DNA of 64,000 bases from Butyrivibrio sp. (GTDB taxonomy: Bacteria > Bacillota > Clostridia > Lachnospirales > Lachnospiraceae). Below, in pieces: positions 6,859 through 15,712 of the stretch; the stretch's first letter is position 1; each line of letters begins with the position of its first letter. The stretch spans positions 27,605 through 91,604 of the forward strand of contig JAGAAO010000035.1 of the NCBI GenBank assembly GCA_017615275.1, given 5' to 3'. The position numbers were made by a program, and so were the translations under genes. Under the pieces are notes generated by a model that was given only the letters and a program-made list of their open reading frames with translations, did no database searches and was not told the DNA's origin.

Positions 6859-8595
6859 ATGAAAAAGAGTGAGAAGCAGAATCGTATTTTACTCTATGTT
6901 ATTTTTGGAGCATTATTTTTGTTCGGCGCATGGTATTTTGCCTCCGAGTGGAAAAATATCGTCAATGAGTTCACCGGCGGTCACGAGAATCTGACAGATG
7001 TTCTTATAAAAGGTGATATAGATGATGCTGATTTTGAATATTACGATACGGATATAGACGCTTCCCTGGGGCGCTTTGCAAGCATGACTGAAGGCAATGA
7101 CGAGAAGGAAGCCTATTTTATTGTCTGGCTGAGCGATGATTCTCTTGCGGCTGCGGAGGTGGACGGCGAAAAGGACAAAAAAGAATTTGACAGAATAGCG
7201 GATGAAACGTGGGCGTATGTAAACGGAGAAACCGATTATTTTACCAAAGATACTTTTAAAGGAACGGTAAAAGTCAGACATATGGAGGGCGAACTACTTA
7301 CTATGTATACCCAGACTATCGAGGAAATGGGTATAACTGAGGACGATTTTGTTATCAGAGACGTGCTCCTTGATTATGACGAAGGCGGAATGATAAAGCA
7401 TGATGCCATAGTTTTCGGAATTATGGGACTTATAGGCTTGGCGGGGCTTGTGATGATGTTTTTGGCTTCGCTAAAAGATAATACGAAAGAGTCGGGAGCG
7501 GTTATTGAAGCGGAGAAAATTGAACTTGTCTCATATAAGGAGGCGAAGAAAAGAATAACCGATCCCGAGATAAAAAGGAATTACAACAAGCTTAGAAGGA
7601 TGGCGGCGCTGTTTCTTGTTCCGTTTGTTCTTCTCTTGGTTATTCCGGCAGGTTTGTATGCTTATACTTCATATGCAAACGCAAACGGTGCTGCGGATGT
7701 AAGGAAAGCTCAATATGATATTTCCGGTCATGAAGCAATGGTTAATGCAAAAGAGAATAAGACGGCAACTATCTCAACGGATAGCGTTCCGCGCATGCTG
7801 TATTCTACTGAAGGAGAAGCATATTACCTTGTGAAGCATAATGATGAGTATTATGTTGCGATCATTGATTCGAAGAGCTTTTCTAAGATAAAAAGTGAAA
7901 TTGAGGGAAAAGGAAGTTATACTCTCTATGGATTTCTTCAGGAACCCGATCCGGAGGTTAAAGGGGACCTGATAGGCGATATAAATTCAGTCCTTGGTAC
8001 GTCTTATGACTTAAGTGATTATGATTCCAATTTTGGAAAATATGTCCTTAATGTAGACGAGGAATATGCGGGAGTAGGTATTCCGCTTAAAAAGATAAGA
8101 GAATTTATGGGTGTATCCGCAATCTTTATCATATGTTTTGCGATATTCGGATTCAGTGGTCTTGCAAGATGCAGACATATGATCAATTGCCTGAGACATT
8201 TCAGCGATTCGGAATATGCCATGCTTGAAAAAGAACTGTCGAGCGGCAACTGTGAAAGATTCCCACAGAATCTGATACTGACAGAGAATTTTATTGTGAT
8301 GTTCTATTCGTTATCGGCATATAAAGATTCTTCTGCCAAGGAGAATTCGGTATTTTTTGCCAAGTACAGCGAAATAAAATGGATATATCCTGCCAACTAT
8401 GCTATGGCTGGAAAAGTTACCAATTGCGGTGTCAAAGTATACGGCAGCCAAGTCGGAACATGCAATCTTATCGGCCTTCCGAGCAATGAAAACGGCGTTG
8501 CAACAATAGACCGCGTGCTTTCGATACTTAAGGCAAAATGTTCCAATGCTGTATTTGGATATACCGAAGAAAATAAGCAGAAGTTCGGAGAGTGA
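6859..8595 (+). CDS. Large membrane protein of unknown function
   Basis: About 579 residues that I do not recognise. One helix lies near residues 10-28, then an extracytoplasmic acidic region of about 150 residues, a helix near 190-208, a charged cytosolic stretch, another helix near 248-272, a second extracytoplasmic region of ~140 residues, and a helix near 415-435. It ends in a soluble domain of ~130 residues. The two halves have the same layout (helix, outside domain, helix), which may reflect duplication. GGGAG at 6846-6850 favours ATG 6859 over ATG 6853. The stop abuts the convergent coaBC gene. Confidence 0.75.
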   Translation: MKKSEKQNRILLYVIFGALFLFGAWYFASEWKNIVNEFTGGHENLTDVLIKGDIDDADFEYYDTDIDASLGRFASMTEGNDEKEAYFIVWLSDDSLAAAEVDGEKDKKEFDRIADETWAYVNGETDYFTKDTFKGTVKVRHMEGELLTMYTQTIEEMGITEDDFVIRDVLLDYDEGGMIKHDAIVFGIMGLIGLAGLVMMFLASLKDNTKESGAVIEAEKIELVSYKEAKKRITDPEIKRNYNKLRRMAALFLVPFVLLLVIPAGLYAYTSYANANGAADVRKAQYDISGHEAMVNAKENKTATISTDSVPRMLYSTEGEAYYLVKHNDEYYVAIIDSKSFSKIKSEIEGKGSYTLYGFLQEPDPEVKGDLIGDINSVLGTSYDLSDYDSNFGKYVLNVDEEYAGVGIPLKKIREFMGVSAIFIICFAIFGFSGLARCRHMINCLRHFSDSEYAMLEKELSSGNCERFPQNLILTENFIVMFYSLSAYKDSSAKENSVFFAKYSEIKWIYPANYAMAGKVTNCGVKVYGSQVGTCNLIGLPSNENGVATIDRVLSILKAKCSNAVFGYTEENKQKFGE

Positions 8596-9795
8596 TCATT
8601 TTCTGAGCGCAAGAAGTTCCGACAGCAGTACGTCTGCAGCTTCTGCCTTGCTCATAATTCCGAGTTCTTTTTCAAAAGAATCTGTTATAAGCGTCAATAC
8701 GTTGGTATCGACTTCAAAACCTGCGCCTTCGACTTTAAGGTTGTTGGCGCAGATCATATCAAGATTTTTCTTCTTGAGCTTCTTTCTGGAATTCTCCAGA
8801 AGATCCTTTGTTTCCATAGAAAAACCGCACAGAATCTGGCCTTTTTTCTTGTTGTTTCCAAGAGTTGCCAGAATGTCATCCGTAGGCTTTAAAGGAATGG
8901 ATAGATCGCCGCTCTGTGCGCTCTTTTTTATCTTGTCATCTGCATAGTTTGCGGGAGTGTAGTCCGCAACGGCAGCAGCTTTGATGATGATGTCCTGATT
9001 GCCTGCTCTTTCTGTGACGGCATCGTACATGTCTTTTGCGGATGTGATGCTGACAAAGTCAAGGTGAGAGGGCACTTCAAGGTTGGTCTTTCCTGAAACG
9101 AGAGTTACATTGGCGCCTCTGTAGGCAGCAGCCCTTGCAATGGCGTAGCCCATTTTTCCCGAAGAGTGATTGGTGATATAGCGGACGGGATCTATGGATT
9201 CGCAAGTGGGACCTGCGGTTACGAGAACATTGATGCCTTCCATGTCCTTGGGACAAGCTATGTGATACAAGATTTCTTCGAGGATTTTGGCGGGTTCTTC
9301 CATTCTTCCTTTTCCGACGGTGCCGCAGGCAAGGAAGCCCTCGCCCGGAGTTATTACGATGTAGCCGTAGCTTTCTAATGTCTCTATGTTTTTCTGTGTG
9401 ATGGGATTTTCAAACATTTTGGTGTTCATTGCGGGAGCGATGATCTTAGTGCAAGTGCATGCAAGAGCGGTGGTCGTAAGCATGTCATCTGCGATCCCGT
9501 TTGCGAGCTTTGCGATGCAGTTGGCTGTTGCGGGTGCGATAACAAGGACGTCACTCTTATCTGCAAGTGAGATGTGCTCGACTTTCATAGGGTGATTCCT
9601 CTCAAATGTGCCTGTAATGCACCTTGTATGCGTAAGTGCTTCAAAAGTAAGCGGGGTTATGAACTCCGTAGCATTTTCAGTCATGATCACGTCTACATTT
9701 GCGTGCGCTTTCACAAGCTTTGAAGCAAGGTCTGCTGCCTTGTATGCGGCAATTCCGCCTGTTACACCAAGAATTACATTTTTTCCCTTTAACAT
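8596..9795 (-). CDS. coaBC: Bifunctional phosphopantothenoylcysteine decarboxylase/phosphopantothenate-cysteine ligase
   Basis: A 399-residue two-domain enzyme of normal length that makes 4'-phosphopantetheine for coenzyme A. The N-terminal flavoprotein (CoaC) half shows GVTGGIAAYKAADL, PATANCIAKLANGIADD and APAMNTKMFENP. The CoaB half shows VTAGPT, the nucleotide-binding NHSSGKMGYAIA, KAAAVADYTP and a KKLKKKNLD stretch. GGAGA five bases before the codon at 9795 decides this start over an in-frame ATG 15 bases upstream. It faces an ECF transporter subunit and coaX, so the block is devoted to pantothenate and CoA. Confidence 0.95.
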   Translation of the reverse strand: MLKGKNVILGVTGGIAAYKAADLASKLVKAHANVDVIMTENATEFITPLTFEALTHTRCITGTFERNHPMKVEHISLADKSDVLVIAPATANCIAKLANGIADDMLTTTALACTCTKIIAPAMNTKMFENPITQKNIETLESYGYIVITPGEGFLACGTVGKGRMEEPAKILEEILYHIACPKDMEGINVLVTAGPTCESIDPVRYITNHSSGKMGYAIARAAAYRGANVTLVSGKTNLEVPSHLDFVSITSAKDMYDAVTERAGNQDIIIKAAAVADYTPANYADDKIKKSAQSGDLSIPLKPTDDILATLGNNKKKGQILCGFSMETKDLLENSRKKLKKKNLDMICANNLKVEGAGFEVDTNVLTLITDSFEKELGIMSKAEAADVLLSELLALRK

Positions 9796-9888
9796 GTTAT
9801 CTCCGATCACAATGTGTACAGTTTTTTCTCAAAATTCGTTTTGAGTATACATCTATTTTGCGAAGTATGTAAAGGAAATGAAATTCAC

Positions 9889-9916
9889 TTGAAAAAATAT
9901 CTTTCTGTGTTATATT
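9889..9916 (+). promoter_or_regulatory. Promoter for the ECF transporter-coaX operon
   Basis: TTGAAA at 9889-9894 and TATATT at 9911-9916 are 16 bp apart. The leader to the start codon at 9978 is about 55 bases and shows no riboswitch-like fold. Confidence 0.6.
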
Positions 9917-9977
9917 TATTGTGCACGGTATTTGGATGGTCCAAAATCGTAGCATTGTTTTTAAGGAGAATTTTATA

Positions 9978-10625
9978 ATGGATAGTACATCATCACTTAG
10001 CCGTAAGACTGAGCAGTTAGGCGGACTGAGCAAAAAAACGCAGTACATGGTAGAGACTGCACTTCTTGTTGCCGTTACCATCATAATGGGTAACACTTTT
10101 TTAGGCACGATTCCCACACCTTTACTTAAGATTTCAATAGTGACCGTTCCGGTTGCGCTTGCATCTATGCTTATCGGACCTCTTGCAGGAATCATTTGCG
10201 GACTTGCATTTGGTATCAACAGCTTTATCGGTGCGCTCAACGGATCCAGTGGACTTCTTTCAACACTCTTTAACATTAACCCTTTCGGAGTTTTTGTTAC
10301 TGCAATTGTTGCCAGAGTCCTTGATGCGGCGGTTACTTCTTTTGTATACAAGTTGATACACAAGGGAAAGCTTAAAACGGCTTCCTACTATATAACAGGT
10401 GCCCTTATGCCGCTTCTTAACACGGTATTTTTCATGGGTTCACTTTGCTTGTTCTATTTCAATACTGATTATGTAAAAGGCCTTGCTGCAAATTACAATG
10501 CAACAACACCTCTTGCGTTCGTTATCGGAATGGTAGGCTTTCAGGCTACAATTGAGGCTGTTGTCGGATGCCTTTTGGGAGGTACACTTGCGATGGTACT
10601 TTCCAAAGCGCTTCGTAGAGCATAA
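9978..10625 (+). CDS. ECF transporter substrate-binding (S) component, probably pantothenate
   Basis: A 215-residue membrane protein with about six helices. It has the S-component feel of short helices and small residues (MLIGPLAGIICGLAFGINSF, then FNINPFGVFVTAIVARVLDA). S components bind a vitamin and dock to a shared EcfAAT energising module, which is not in this window. Substrate assignment is inferred from position: coaX starts 17 bp downstream and coaBC diverges upstream, so pantothenate is most likely. AAGGAGAA at 9963-9970 fixes ATG 9978. Confidence 0.8.
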   Translation: MDSTSSLSRKTEQLGGLSKKTQYMVETALLVAVTIIMGNTFLGTIPTPLLKISIVTVPVALASMLIGPLAGIICGLAFGINSFIGALNGSSGLLSTLFNINPFGVFVTAIVARVLDAAVTSFVYKLIHKGKLKTASYYITGALMPLLNTVFFMGSLCLFYFNTDYVKGLAANYNATTPLAFVIGMVGFQATIEAVVGCLLGGTLAMVLSKALRRA

Positions 10626-10642
10626 TAGAGAAGGCGAGTTTT

Positions 10643-11416
10643 ATGAGCAGAGTTCTGGCTGTGGATATCGGCAACTCGAATATTGTTGTAGGAGCGTTTG
10701 ACGGATCCGGTTACAGAGACATCGGGAGACTGAGGTCAGACAGAGGTTTTGGAGAAAAAGAAATCAGAGAAGGTTTTGAAAAGCTGTTGAGCAAGGCGGG
10801 ATTGGATGGCGAATCTTTTGACGGCTCAGTCTTATCCAGCGTCGTTTCAGAGATGACGGATAAGGTAGCGGGAGCGCTGAAGAAGATAACCGGCAAAGAT
10901 ACTATGATTCCAAACACCACAATGAACACAGGAATAGATGTATCAAATTATGATACGTCCTGCCTTGGTTTTGACAGAGTAGCGGATCTTTCGGCCGCGG
11001 TCTCCGAATATGGATGTCCTGTAATGGTATGTGATCTTGGAACGTGTACAACAATAACAGTTGCGGATGAGCGGGCTGCGCTCGTGGGCGGAGTGATATG
11101 CCCAGGAGTTCAGCTTTCCCTCGATGCTGAGGCACAGAGAACTTCGAAACTTCCACAGTTGTCGGCACGTGAGACGGATAAGTTTCTTGGAACCGATACC
11201 GAATCAAATATGATCGCGGGTGCTGTGGCGGGCACAGGGATCATGCTTACGGGGCTCATAGACAGAGTTGCCAAAGAATATGGTTTTGATGACCTCAAGG
11301 TTGTCCTGACCGGAGGATTGTCGGAAGTAGTAGCAAAGTGGATCGACGCGGATGTTATAAGAGATCCGGATCTGCTTATGAAAGGGCTTTGGACAATATA
11401 TAACAAGAATAAATAA
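10643..11416 (+). CDS. coaX: Type III pantothenate kinase
   Basis: A 257-residue member of the acetate and sugar kinase/Hsp70 fold family that phosphorylates pantothenate in the first committed step to CoA. Motifs visible: the phosphate-1 loop DIGNSNIVVG at residues 7-16, GFDRVAD near 109-115, DLGTCTTITV (phosphate 2) near 131-140, and GGVICPGVQLS near 149-159. Type III enzymes use K+ or NH4+ and are not feedback-inhibited by CoA. It lies 17 bp after the ECF subunit and is cotranscribed with it; a hairpin terminator follows. Confidence 0.95.
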   Translation: MSRVLAVDIGNSNIVVGAFDGSGYRDIGRLRSDRGFGEKEIREGFEKLLSKAGLDGESFDGSVLSSVVSEMTDKVAGALKKITGKDTMIPNTTMNTGIDVSNYDTSCLGFDRVADLSAAVSEYGCPVMVCDLGTCTTITVADERAALVGGVICPGVQLSLDAEAQRTSKLPQLSARETDKFLGTDTESNMIAGAVAGTGIMLTGLIDRVAKEYGFDDLKVVLTGGLSEVVAKWIDADVIRDPDLLMKGLWTIYNKNK

Positions 11417-11427
11417 AGATGTAGATT

Positions 11428-11475
11428 AAATGGTTTTGAGAGCTATTAGAAGCATTAGTTCTTGAAACCATTTTT
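11428..11475 (+). terminator. Terminator after coaX
   Basis: AAATGGTTT at 11428 pairs with AAACCATTT near 11465-11473, with a further GAGAG/TTCTT match inside and a long loop. The 3' arm runs into a T-run. Confidence 0.75.
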
Positions 11476-11490
11476 CGTGTAGAGATAGTA

Positions 11491-11519
11491 TTGACAAATC
11501 CTAGAATTCGGATTACTGT
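11491..11519 (+). promoter_or_regulatory. Promoter for the TraX-like gene
   Basis: TTGACA at 11491-11496, a 17-bp spacer holding the palindromic TCCTAGAATTCGGA-like stretch, then TACTGT at 11514-11519. The leader to the GTG start is about 80 bases. Confidence 0.6.
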
Positions 11520-11605
11520 ATTATTGTACTAGTTGTATAGTACAGTAGGAGCTCAACCTTGATTGAGTCCGTATATTTACTTTTATGAACACAAAGGAGG
11601 AGAGA

Positions 11606-12382
11606 GTGGAAAGAGGATTAGATGCATATAGACTTAAGTTAATAGCATTGTTACTCATGATAGTAGATCATGTTCATACATATATTTTATGGTGTTACAC
11701 ACACACACCGCAGTGGATTTCTGTAGTTACAAGAATTGTTTCGCCGTTGTTTCTGTACTTGATGATAGACGGCTTCTATCATACGAGGAGTCGAAAGAAA
11801 TTTTTGCTAAGGCTCTTTGCGGCGGCATTTATAATGCTTATCGGAAAGGTGATCATAAATTATTCTTTCCATAATGTTGATTATATAACCGGGGAATACA
11901 GCTTTTCTTCGTTGACGCAAGGCAATAATATTTTCCTTACACTTGCATGGATGTTTGCTTTGGTTTGGTGTATGGAAAATATAAAGTATAAAAAGAACAC
12001 TATTCTGAATGTTTTCCTTGCAATCATCATAGCGTTTTTAAGTCTTGCTTCAGAAGGTGGATTTTACTTGTTGCCGATCACCGTGATCGTATGGTGGTTC
12101 CATGGAAGGAAAAAATGGCAGTGTCTCGGAATATGTGCTTGGTGCATCATTTTGTTTATAAAGTCGCTTTCCAATAACTTAATGGGAAATACAGGAAATA
12201 TATCACTATATTCTTATATGTGTTTTTCAAACGAGTGGGGTATGTTTCTGGTTGTTCCGTTCATACTTATGTATAACGGAGAAAGAGGCAAGAACACCAA
12301 ATTCACCAAGTACCTGTTCTACGTTGCCTACCCTGTCCATTTATGGATACTTATGATCATTAGTTATTTACTTGAAAAATAA
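11606..12382 (+). CDS. TraX-like membrane protein
   Basis: A 258-residue protein with about eight hydrophobic helices. The opening LDAYRLKLIALLLMIVDHVH is the usual first helix of TraX/acyltransferase-3-like proteins, and PLFLYLMIDGFYHTRSRKKF follows. TraX itself acetylates F-pilin; Firmicute homologs are thought to modify surface molecules, but their substrates are unknown. GTG 11606 is chosen because AAGGAGG at 11594-11600 sits 5 bases before it, while the upstream in-frame ATG 11585 has no ribosome binding site. It stands between its own promoter and terminator. Confidence 0.8.
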   Translation: MERGLDAYRLKLIALLLMIVDHVHTYILWCYTHTPQWISVVTRIVSPLFLYLMIDGFYHTRSRKKFLLRLFAAAFIMLIGKVIINYSFHNVDYITGEYSFSSLTQGNNIFLTLAWMFALVWCMENIKYKKNTILNVFLAIIIAFLSLASEGGFYLLPITVIVWWFHGRKKWQCLGICAWCIILFIKSLSNNLMGNTGNISLYSYMCFSNEWGMFLVVPFILMYNGERGKNTKFTKYLFYVAYPVHLWILMIISYLLEK

Positions 12383-12399
12383 TATTGGATAATAAAAGG

Positions 12400-12431
12400 G
12401 AAACGCTGTTTCGAATACAGTGTTTCTTTTT
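12400..12431 (+). terminator. Terminator after the TraX-like gene
   Basis: GAAACGCTGT pairs with ACAGTGTTTC around TTCGAAT, followed by TTTTTG. Confidence 0.85.
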
Positions 12432-12473
12432 GTGTAGAGCAGTTAGCGAGGTTCTGACGAGCCTAGTGAATCT
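12432..12473 (+). repeat. Intergenic hairpin repeat, chimeric copy 4
   Basis: The left flank and arm (GTGTAGAGCAGTTAGCGAGG) are identical to copy 2 at 2.53 kb, while the right arm (GACGAGCCTAGTGAATCTGTA) is identical to copy 3 at 2.59 kb. The outer arms therefore cannot pair with each other. It looks like a tandem pair collapsed by deletion between the shared GAGGTT cores. Confidence 0.7.
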
Positions 12474-12882
12474 GTAATTTTTTATCCCCCTACGGGGCTT
12501 GTGCGGCGCCTTTCACTTCCCGACGTTAAAGAGTTTAAATTAACACGGTTTTCTGCACATGACCGCCAGCATCCGTAGACGTCCTATATAATACAAAAGT
12601 GCACCGAAATTAATACAAATCCATTGGACATCATGGGATGTCATTGGACGTGCATGTGCAGTGTGACAGTATGAAGTAGGGCTTCAGAGGATGAGTACGT
12701 AGACTAAAAATCTGAGGAATAAGCGGTTCAAACGTATTCAAAATTCTAAATAAAGCTATGACTAGGGGGATTTGCATCTTACCCCTCAAAAAATACAACT
12801 TACATGCAAATCTGTTTTTCATTTGCTAATAATCCCTTATTATCCGGTTAGAAGATAACGAAGGAAAGGATAGGGAACGCAA
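12474..12882 (+). promoter_or_regulatory. Long leader/control region of the ABC exporter operon
   Basis: No gene is supported here. A possible -10 TATAAT lies at 12587-12592. Two direct repeats, CATTGGAC at 12622-12629 and 12642-12649, are 20 bp apart, a spacing that would suit a LytTR-type activator such as the one encoded at 14757. Further down, GATTTGCAT (12769-12777) pairs perfectly with ATGCAAATC (12804-12812), which is followed by TGTTTTTC. AGGGG (12764-12768) can instead pair with CCCCT (12782-12786). These alternatives could form an attenuator; this is inference. Confidence 0.4.
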
Positions 12883-13794
12883 ATGAATTCAATCGAAATC
12901 AAAAATCTTACAAAAAGATACGGTAAATTCTATGCCGTAGATAATCTCGGATTTGAAATAAAACAGGGCGACTTTGTTGGATTTCTCGGTGTTAACGGAG
13001 CGGGAAAATCTACCACAGTAAACATGTTATCAACGATACTTACACCGGATTCAGGTGATGCATATCTTTGCGGCTATAAGCTTGGAAAAGAAGATATGGA
13101 AATCAGAAAGACAATCGGTGTGGTATATCAGTCAAATGTTCTTGATGACCTTTTCACAGTGAAAGAAAACATTGCTACAAGATCAAAAATGCTTGGCCTT
13201 GATAACGAAACCATAAGAAACCGTTTGTCAGATCTTTCAGACATATTGAAACTCTCGGACATAATGGACAAACGTTACAGAGTTCTGTCGGGCGGACAGA
13301 AAAGACGATGCGAAATTGCATTTGCGCTAATGCATTCTCCGCGAATACTTTTTCTGGATGAACCTACCACTGGACTGGATCCGGCAACTAGAGTAGATGT
13401 CTGGGATGCGGTTGAGATGCTAAGAGCCAACACAGATATGACAGTATTTCTCACAACACACTACATGGAAGAGGCTCAGGCAGCAGATAATATCATAATC
13501 ATCAATAAGGGAAAAAAGCTTGCGGAAGGTACACCTTTTGAGTTAAAAGAAAAATTTGCAAAGGACAGCCTGAAGCTTTATTTTACGGAAAACAAGCTGA
13601 ATAAGGTTCTTGATGTTGTAGGAAAAGAAAGCCTAATCACTACTTCTTACGGTGGATGCATTGAATCAAAGAATCCATTTGCAGCTGCGGAAATCGCAAG
13701 CATGCTGAAAGGAATTATCGATGGGTTTGAGATAATCCAGGGGAAAATGGATGATGTATTTTTAAATGTAACTAACGGCTTAGGAACAGCGTGA
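12883..13794 (+). CDS. ABC transporter ATP-binding subunit
   Basis: A 303-residue ATPase of the DrrA/CcmA drug- and peptide-export class. Walker A GVNGAGKST is near residues 37-45, the Q-loop at VVYQSN, the signature LSGGQKRRCEIA near 135, Walker B ILFLDEPTTGLD near 155-166 and the switch histidine in TTHYMEEA near 192. The C-terminal ~80 residues are the variable domain of this class, ending DDVFLNVT. It pairs with the permease 51 bp downstream, and LytTR and DUF3021 genes follow. Such sets usually export antimicrobial compounds or lipids; the substrate is unknown. Confidence 0.9.
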   Translation: MNSIEIKNLTKRYGKFYAVDNLGFEIKQGDFVGFLGVNGAGKSTTVNMLSTILTPDSGDAYLCGYKLGKEDMEIRKTIGVVYQSNVLDDLFTVKENIATRSKMLGLDNETIRNRLSDLSDILKLSDIMDKRYRVLSGGQKRRCEIAFALMHSPRILFLDEPTTGLDPATRVDVWDAVEMLRANTDMTVFLTTHYMEEAQAADNIIIINKGKKLAEGTPFELKEKFAKDSLKLYFTENKLNKVLDVVGKESLITTSYGGCIESKNPFAAAEIASMLKGIIDGFEIIQGKMDDVFLNVTNGLGTA

Positions 13795-13845
13795 CCTACT
13801 GGGATAAGTAGGATTTAAGCATAGGATACTAAGGAGGATAGAAAA

Positions 13846-14757
13846 ATGAGAAGCTTTCTTGCGATAAATAAAAGAAATTTAGGTCTGTACTTTAGAGATT
13901 ACTCGGCAGTTTTTTTCTCGCTGCTTTCAATGATAATAGTCATAGCGCTTATGGTGTTTTTTATTGGAGATTTAAATAACAGGGAACTTTTGGATGCCAT
14001 AAAACTTGTTCCGGGAAGAGGTGGAGCTGATGATGAAAGCACTGTAAAAAGTTTTAGTTTTCTGTGGACATGCGCCGGAATAATGACGATCAATGCAGCT
14101 ACCGTTACATACGCATTTTTCGCTACCATGATTAAAGACAGGACCGGAAACCGCTTGAATTCATTGCTGGTAATGCCTGTAAAAAGACCGGTATTTGTTC
14201 TGGGCTATGTTTCCGGAGCATGGCTTGCAGGCGTGATAATGAGCATAATCACATTTGTTTTCACAGAGATAATCGGGCTTACAAAAGGTATCGAAATTCT
14301 TTCTTTCGAAACACAGATCAGGTTGATCCTACTCACAATGCTCAACACATTTGTTTATTCTGCTATCATGTTTTTGCTTGCTTCAATAATAAAAAGCCAG
14401 AGTGCGTGGAGCGGAATAGGAATCATCCTTGGCACACTTGCAGGCTTCCTTGGCGGGATTTACTTCCCTGTCGGATCAATGAGCGAAACAATGCAAAAGA
14501 TTGTAAAGTGCTTCCCGTTTATTTATGGATCTTCGCTCTTTAGAAAAGTAATGCTCGGTTCTGTGGAAAATACACTGTTTGACGGAATGCCCGAAAGTAT
14601 TCGCTCGGAAGTTGACCGCACCATGGGAATGGATCTTTTCTTTGGAAACAGCCAATTGTCTGACATTGGAAAAGTAGGTATACTTATTGCTATAGGTGGG
14701 TTTTTTATACTACTATCAACAATCTGTTTGTCACTTAGCAAAAAGAAAGATAGATAA
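13846..14757 (+). CDS. ABC-2 type transporter permease
   Basis: A 303-residue permease with one helix near residues 22-44, a long extracytoplasmic stretch, then five helices in the C-terminal half, the ABC2_membrane layout. A conserved-looking region KDRTGNRLNSLLVMPVKRP near residues 92-110 should be the coupling segment facing the ATPase. A strong AAGGAGG precedes ATG 13846. The stop overlaps the start of the LytTR gene (TAATG), so translation is coupled. Confidence 0.88.
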   Translation: MRSFLAINKRNLGLYFRDYSAVFFSLLSMIIVIALMVFFIGDLNNRELLDAIKLVPGRGGADDESTVKSFSFLWTCAGIMTINAATVTYAFFATMIKDRTGNRLNSLLVMPVKRPVFVLGYVSGAWLAGVIMSIITFVFTEIIGLTKGIEILSFETQIRLILLTMLNTFVYSAIMFLLASIIKSQSAWSGIGIILGTLAGFLGGIYFPVGSMSETMQKIVKCFPFIYGSSLFRKVMLGSVENTLFDGMPESIRSEVDRTMGMDLFFGNSQLSDIGKVGILIAIGGFFILLSTICLSLSKKKDR

Positions 14758-15206
14758 TGAAAATCACTATTGAAACGCCGGCACTCGGTGAAGAAGACGA
14801 AATCATAATAAAGATGGCAGAATTAAGCGACGAAGTTCTGAAAACTATTCGCAGACTTAAGGATGGTGTTAGTAAGGAAACTATGCCGGTTTACGCAGAC
14901 GAAAGCATCAGAATGATCCAGACAAAAGACATTTTGTATTTCGATGCCACAGACAACCACGTTTTCGCATACACAAAAGACAACTGTTTCGAGACAAGGA
15001 AGAAGCTCTTTGAGATAGAGGAGCTTTTTTCGGAGTCTTCTTTTTTGCGAATATCCAAGAATGCCATTGTCAATATAAAAGCGATCGATCACTTAAGCCC
15101 GGAATTTAACGGTAGATTTATTGCAAGTCTGAAAAACGGAGAGAATATCATAATTTCAAGAGGCTATGTACCTGAACTTAAGAAAAAGCTTGGTATAGGA
15201 AAGTGA
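14757..15206 (+). CDS. LytTR-domain DNA-binding regulator
   Basis: A 149-residue protein with a short N-terminal segment and a LytTR domain from about residue 48 to the end (IRMIQTKDILYFDATDNHVF, FLRISKNAIVNIKAIDHLSP, ISRGYVPELKKKL). It has no receiver domain, so it is not a classical response regulator. LytTR proteins of this short type are usually encoded beside a DUF3021 membrane protein, as here (15229), which is thought to restrain them at the membrane. It probably controls the ABC exporter upstream; possible binding repeats lie at 12622-12650. Confidence 0.88.
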   Translation: MKITIETPALGEEDEIIIKMAELSDEVLKTIRRLKDGVSKETMPVYADESIRMIQTKDILYFDATDNHVFAYTKDNCFETRKKLFEIEELFSESSFLRISKNAIVNIKAIDHLSPEFNGRFIASLKNGENIIISRGYVPELKKKLGIGK

Positions 15207-15228
15207 GACGGAGGCAGTTGATTTAACT

Positions 15229-15666
15229 ATGAAAACATTTCTTGGCGAATTTTTTAAATGGTTTCTTATAATAAATACCGGAATTATGGTTATTGTCTGG
15301 TTAAATGTATTAAGTGAGGAATCTATCTGGATAGAGATCTTCCCGCAGATTTTCTGTGCGAGCTTTTTGACCTCTGTTGTTACAACTGTATTTTTTTCAA
15401 TCAATCCCAAAAAACCTATAGGTATGCCGATGAGAGTTATTCTTTTCTTTGGGCACTATCTGGCGCTTTGCGTCATCATAATGACTCTCGGAGTGCTTTT
15501 TGACTGGTTCACTCTTTCTGTAAAAGGTGGAATTAGTGTAGGACTTAGCGTAGCGGGAGTTTATTTCTTGGCTTCTGTCACTTCATATATTCTTTCAAAA
15601 GAGGAAGCAAATGAGATGACAAACGCACTGAAAAGATTTAATAGTATGAGCAATAACGAAAAATAG
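15229..15666 (+). CDS. DUF3021-like membrane protein
   Basis: A 145-residue protein with four hydrophobic helices (about residues 10-28, 38-57, 70-92, 98-120) and a charged C-terminal tail. Its size, layout and place directly after a stand-alone LytTR regulator match the DUF3021 family, whose members act as membrane anchors or inhibitors of their LytTR partner. GGAGG lies about 14 bases before ATG, longer than usual; no better in-frame start is visible. It is the fourth gene of the exporter operon. Confidence 0.8.
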   Translation: MKTFLGEFFKWFLIINTGIMVIVWLNVLSEESIWIEIFPQIFCASFLTSVVTTVFFSINPKKPIGMPMRVILFFGHYLALCVIIMTLGVLFDWFTLSVKGGISVGLSVAGVYFLASVTSYILSKEEANEMTNALKRFNSMSNNEK

Positions 15667-15712
15667 GAAAAAGATAATGGAGATAGGAGAATGCCATGGG
15701 AGGAGAACAAAA

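Noticed and set aside
12631-12822. 63-codon minus-strand frame before the ABC exporter
   Set aside because: No ribosome binding site or domain is seen; the region contains regulatory-looking repeats and stems for the downstream operon.
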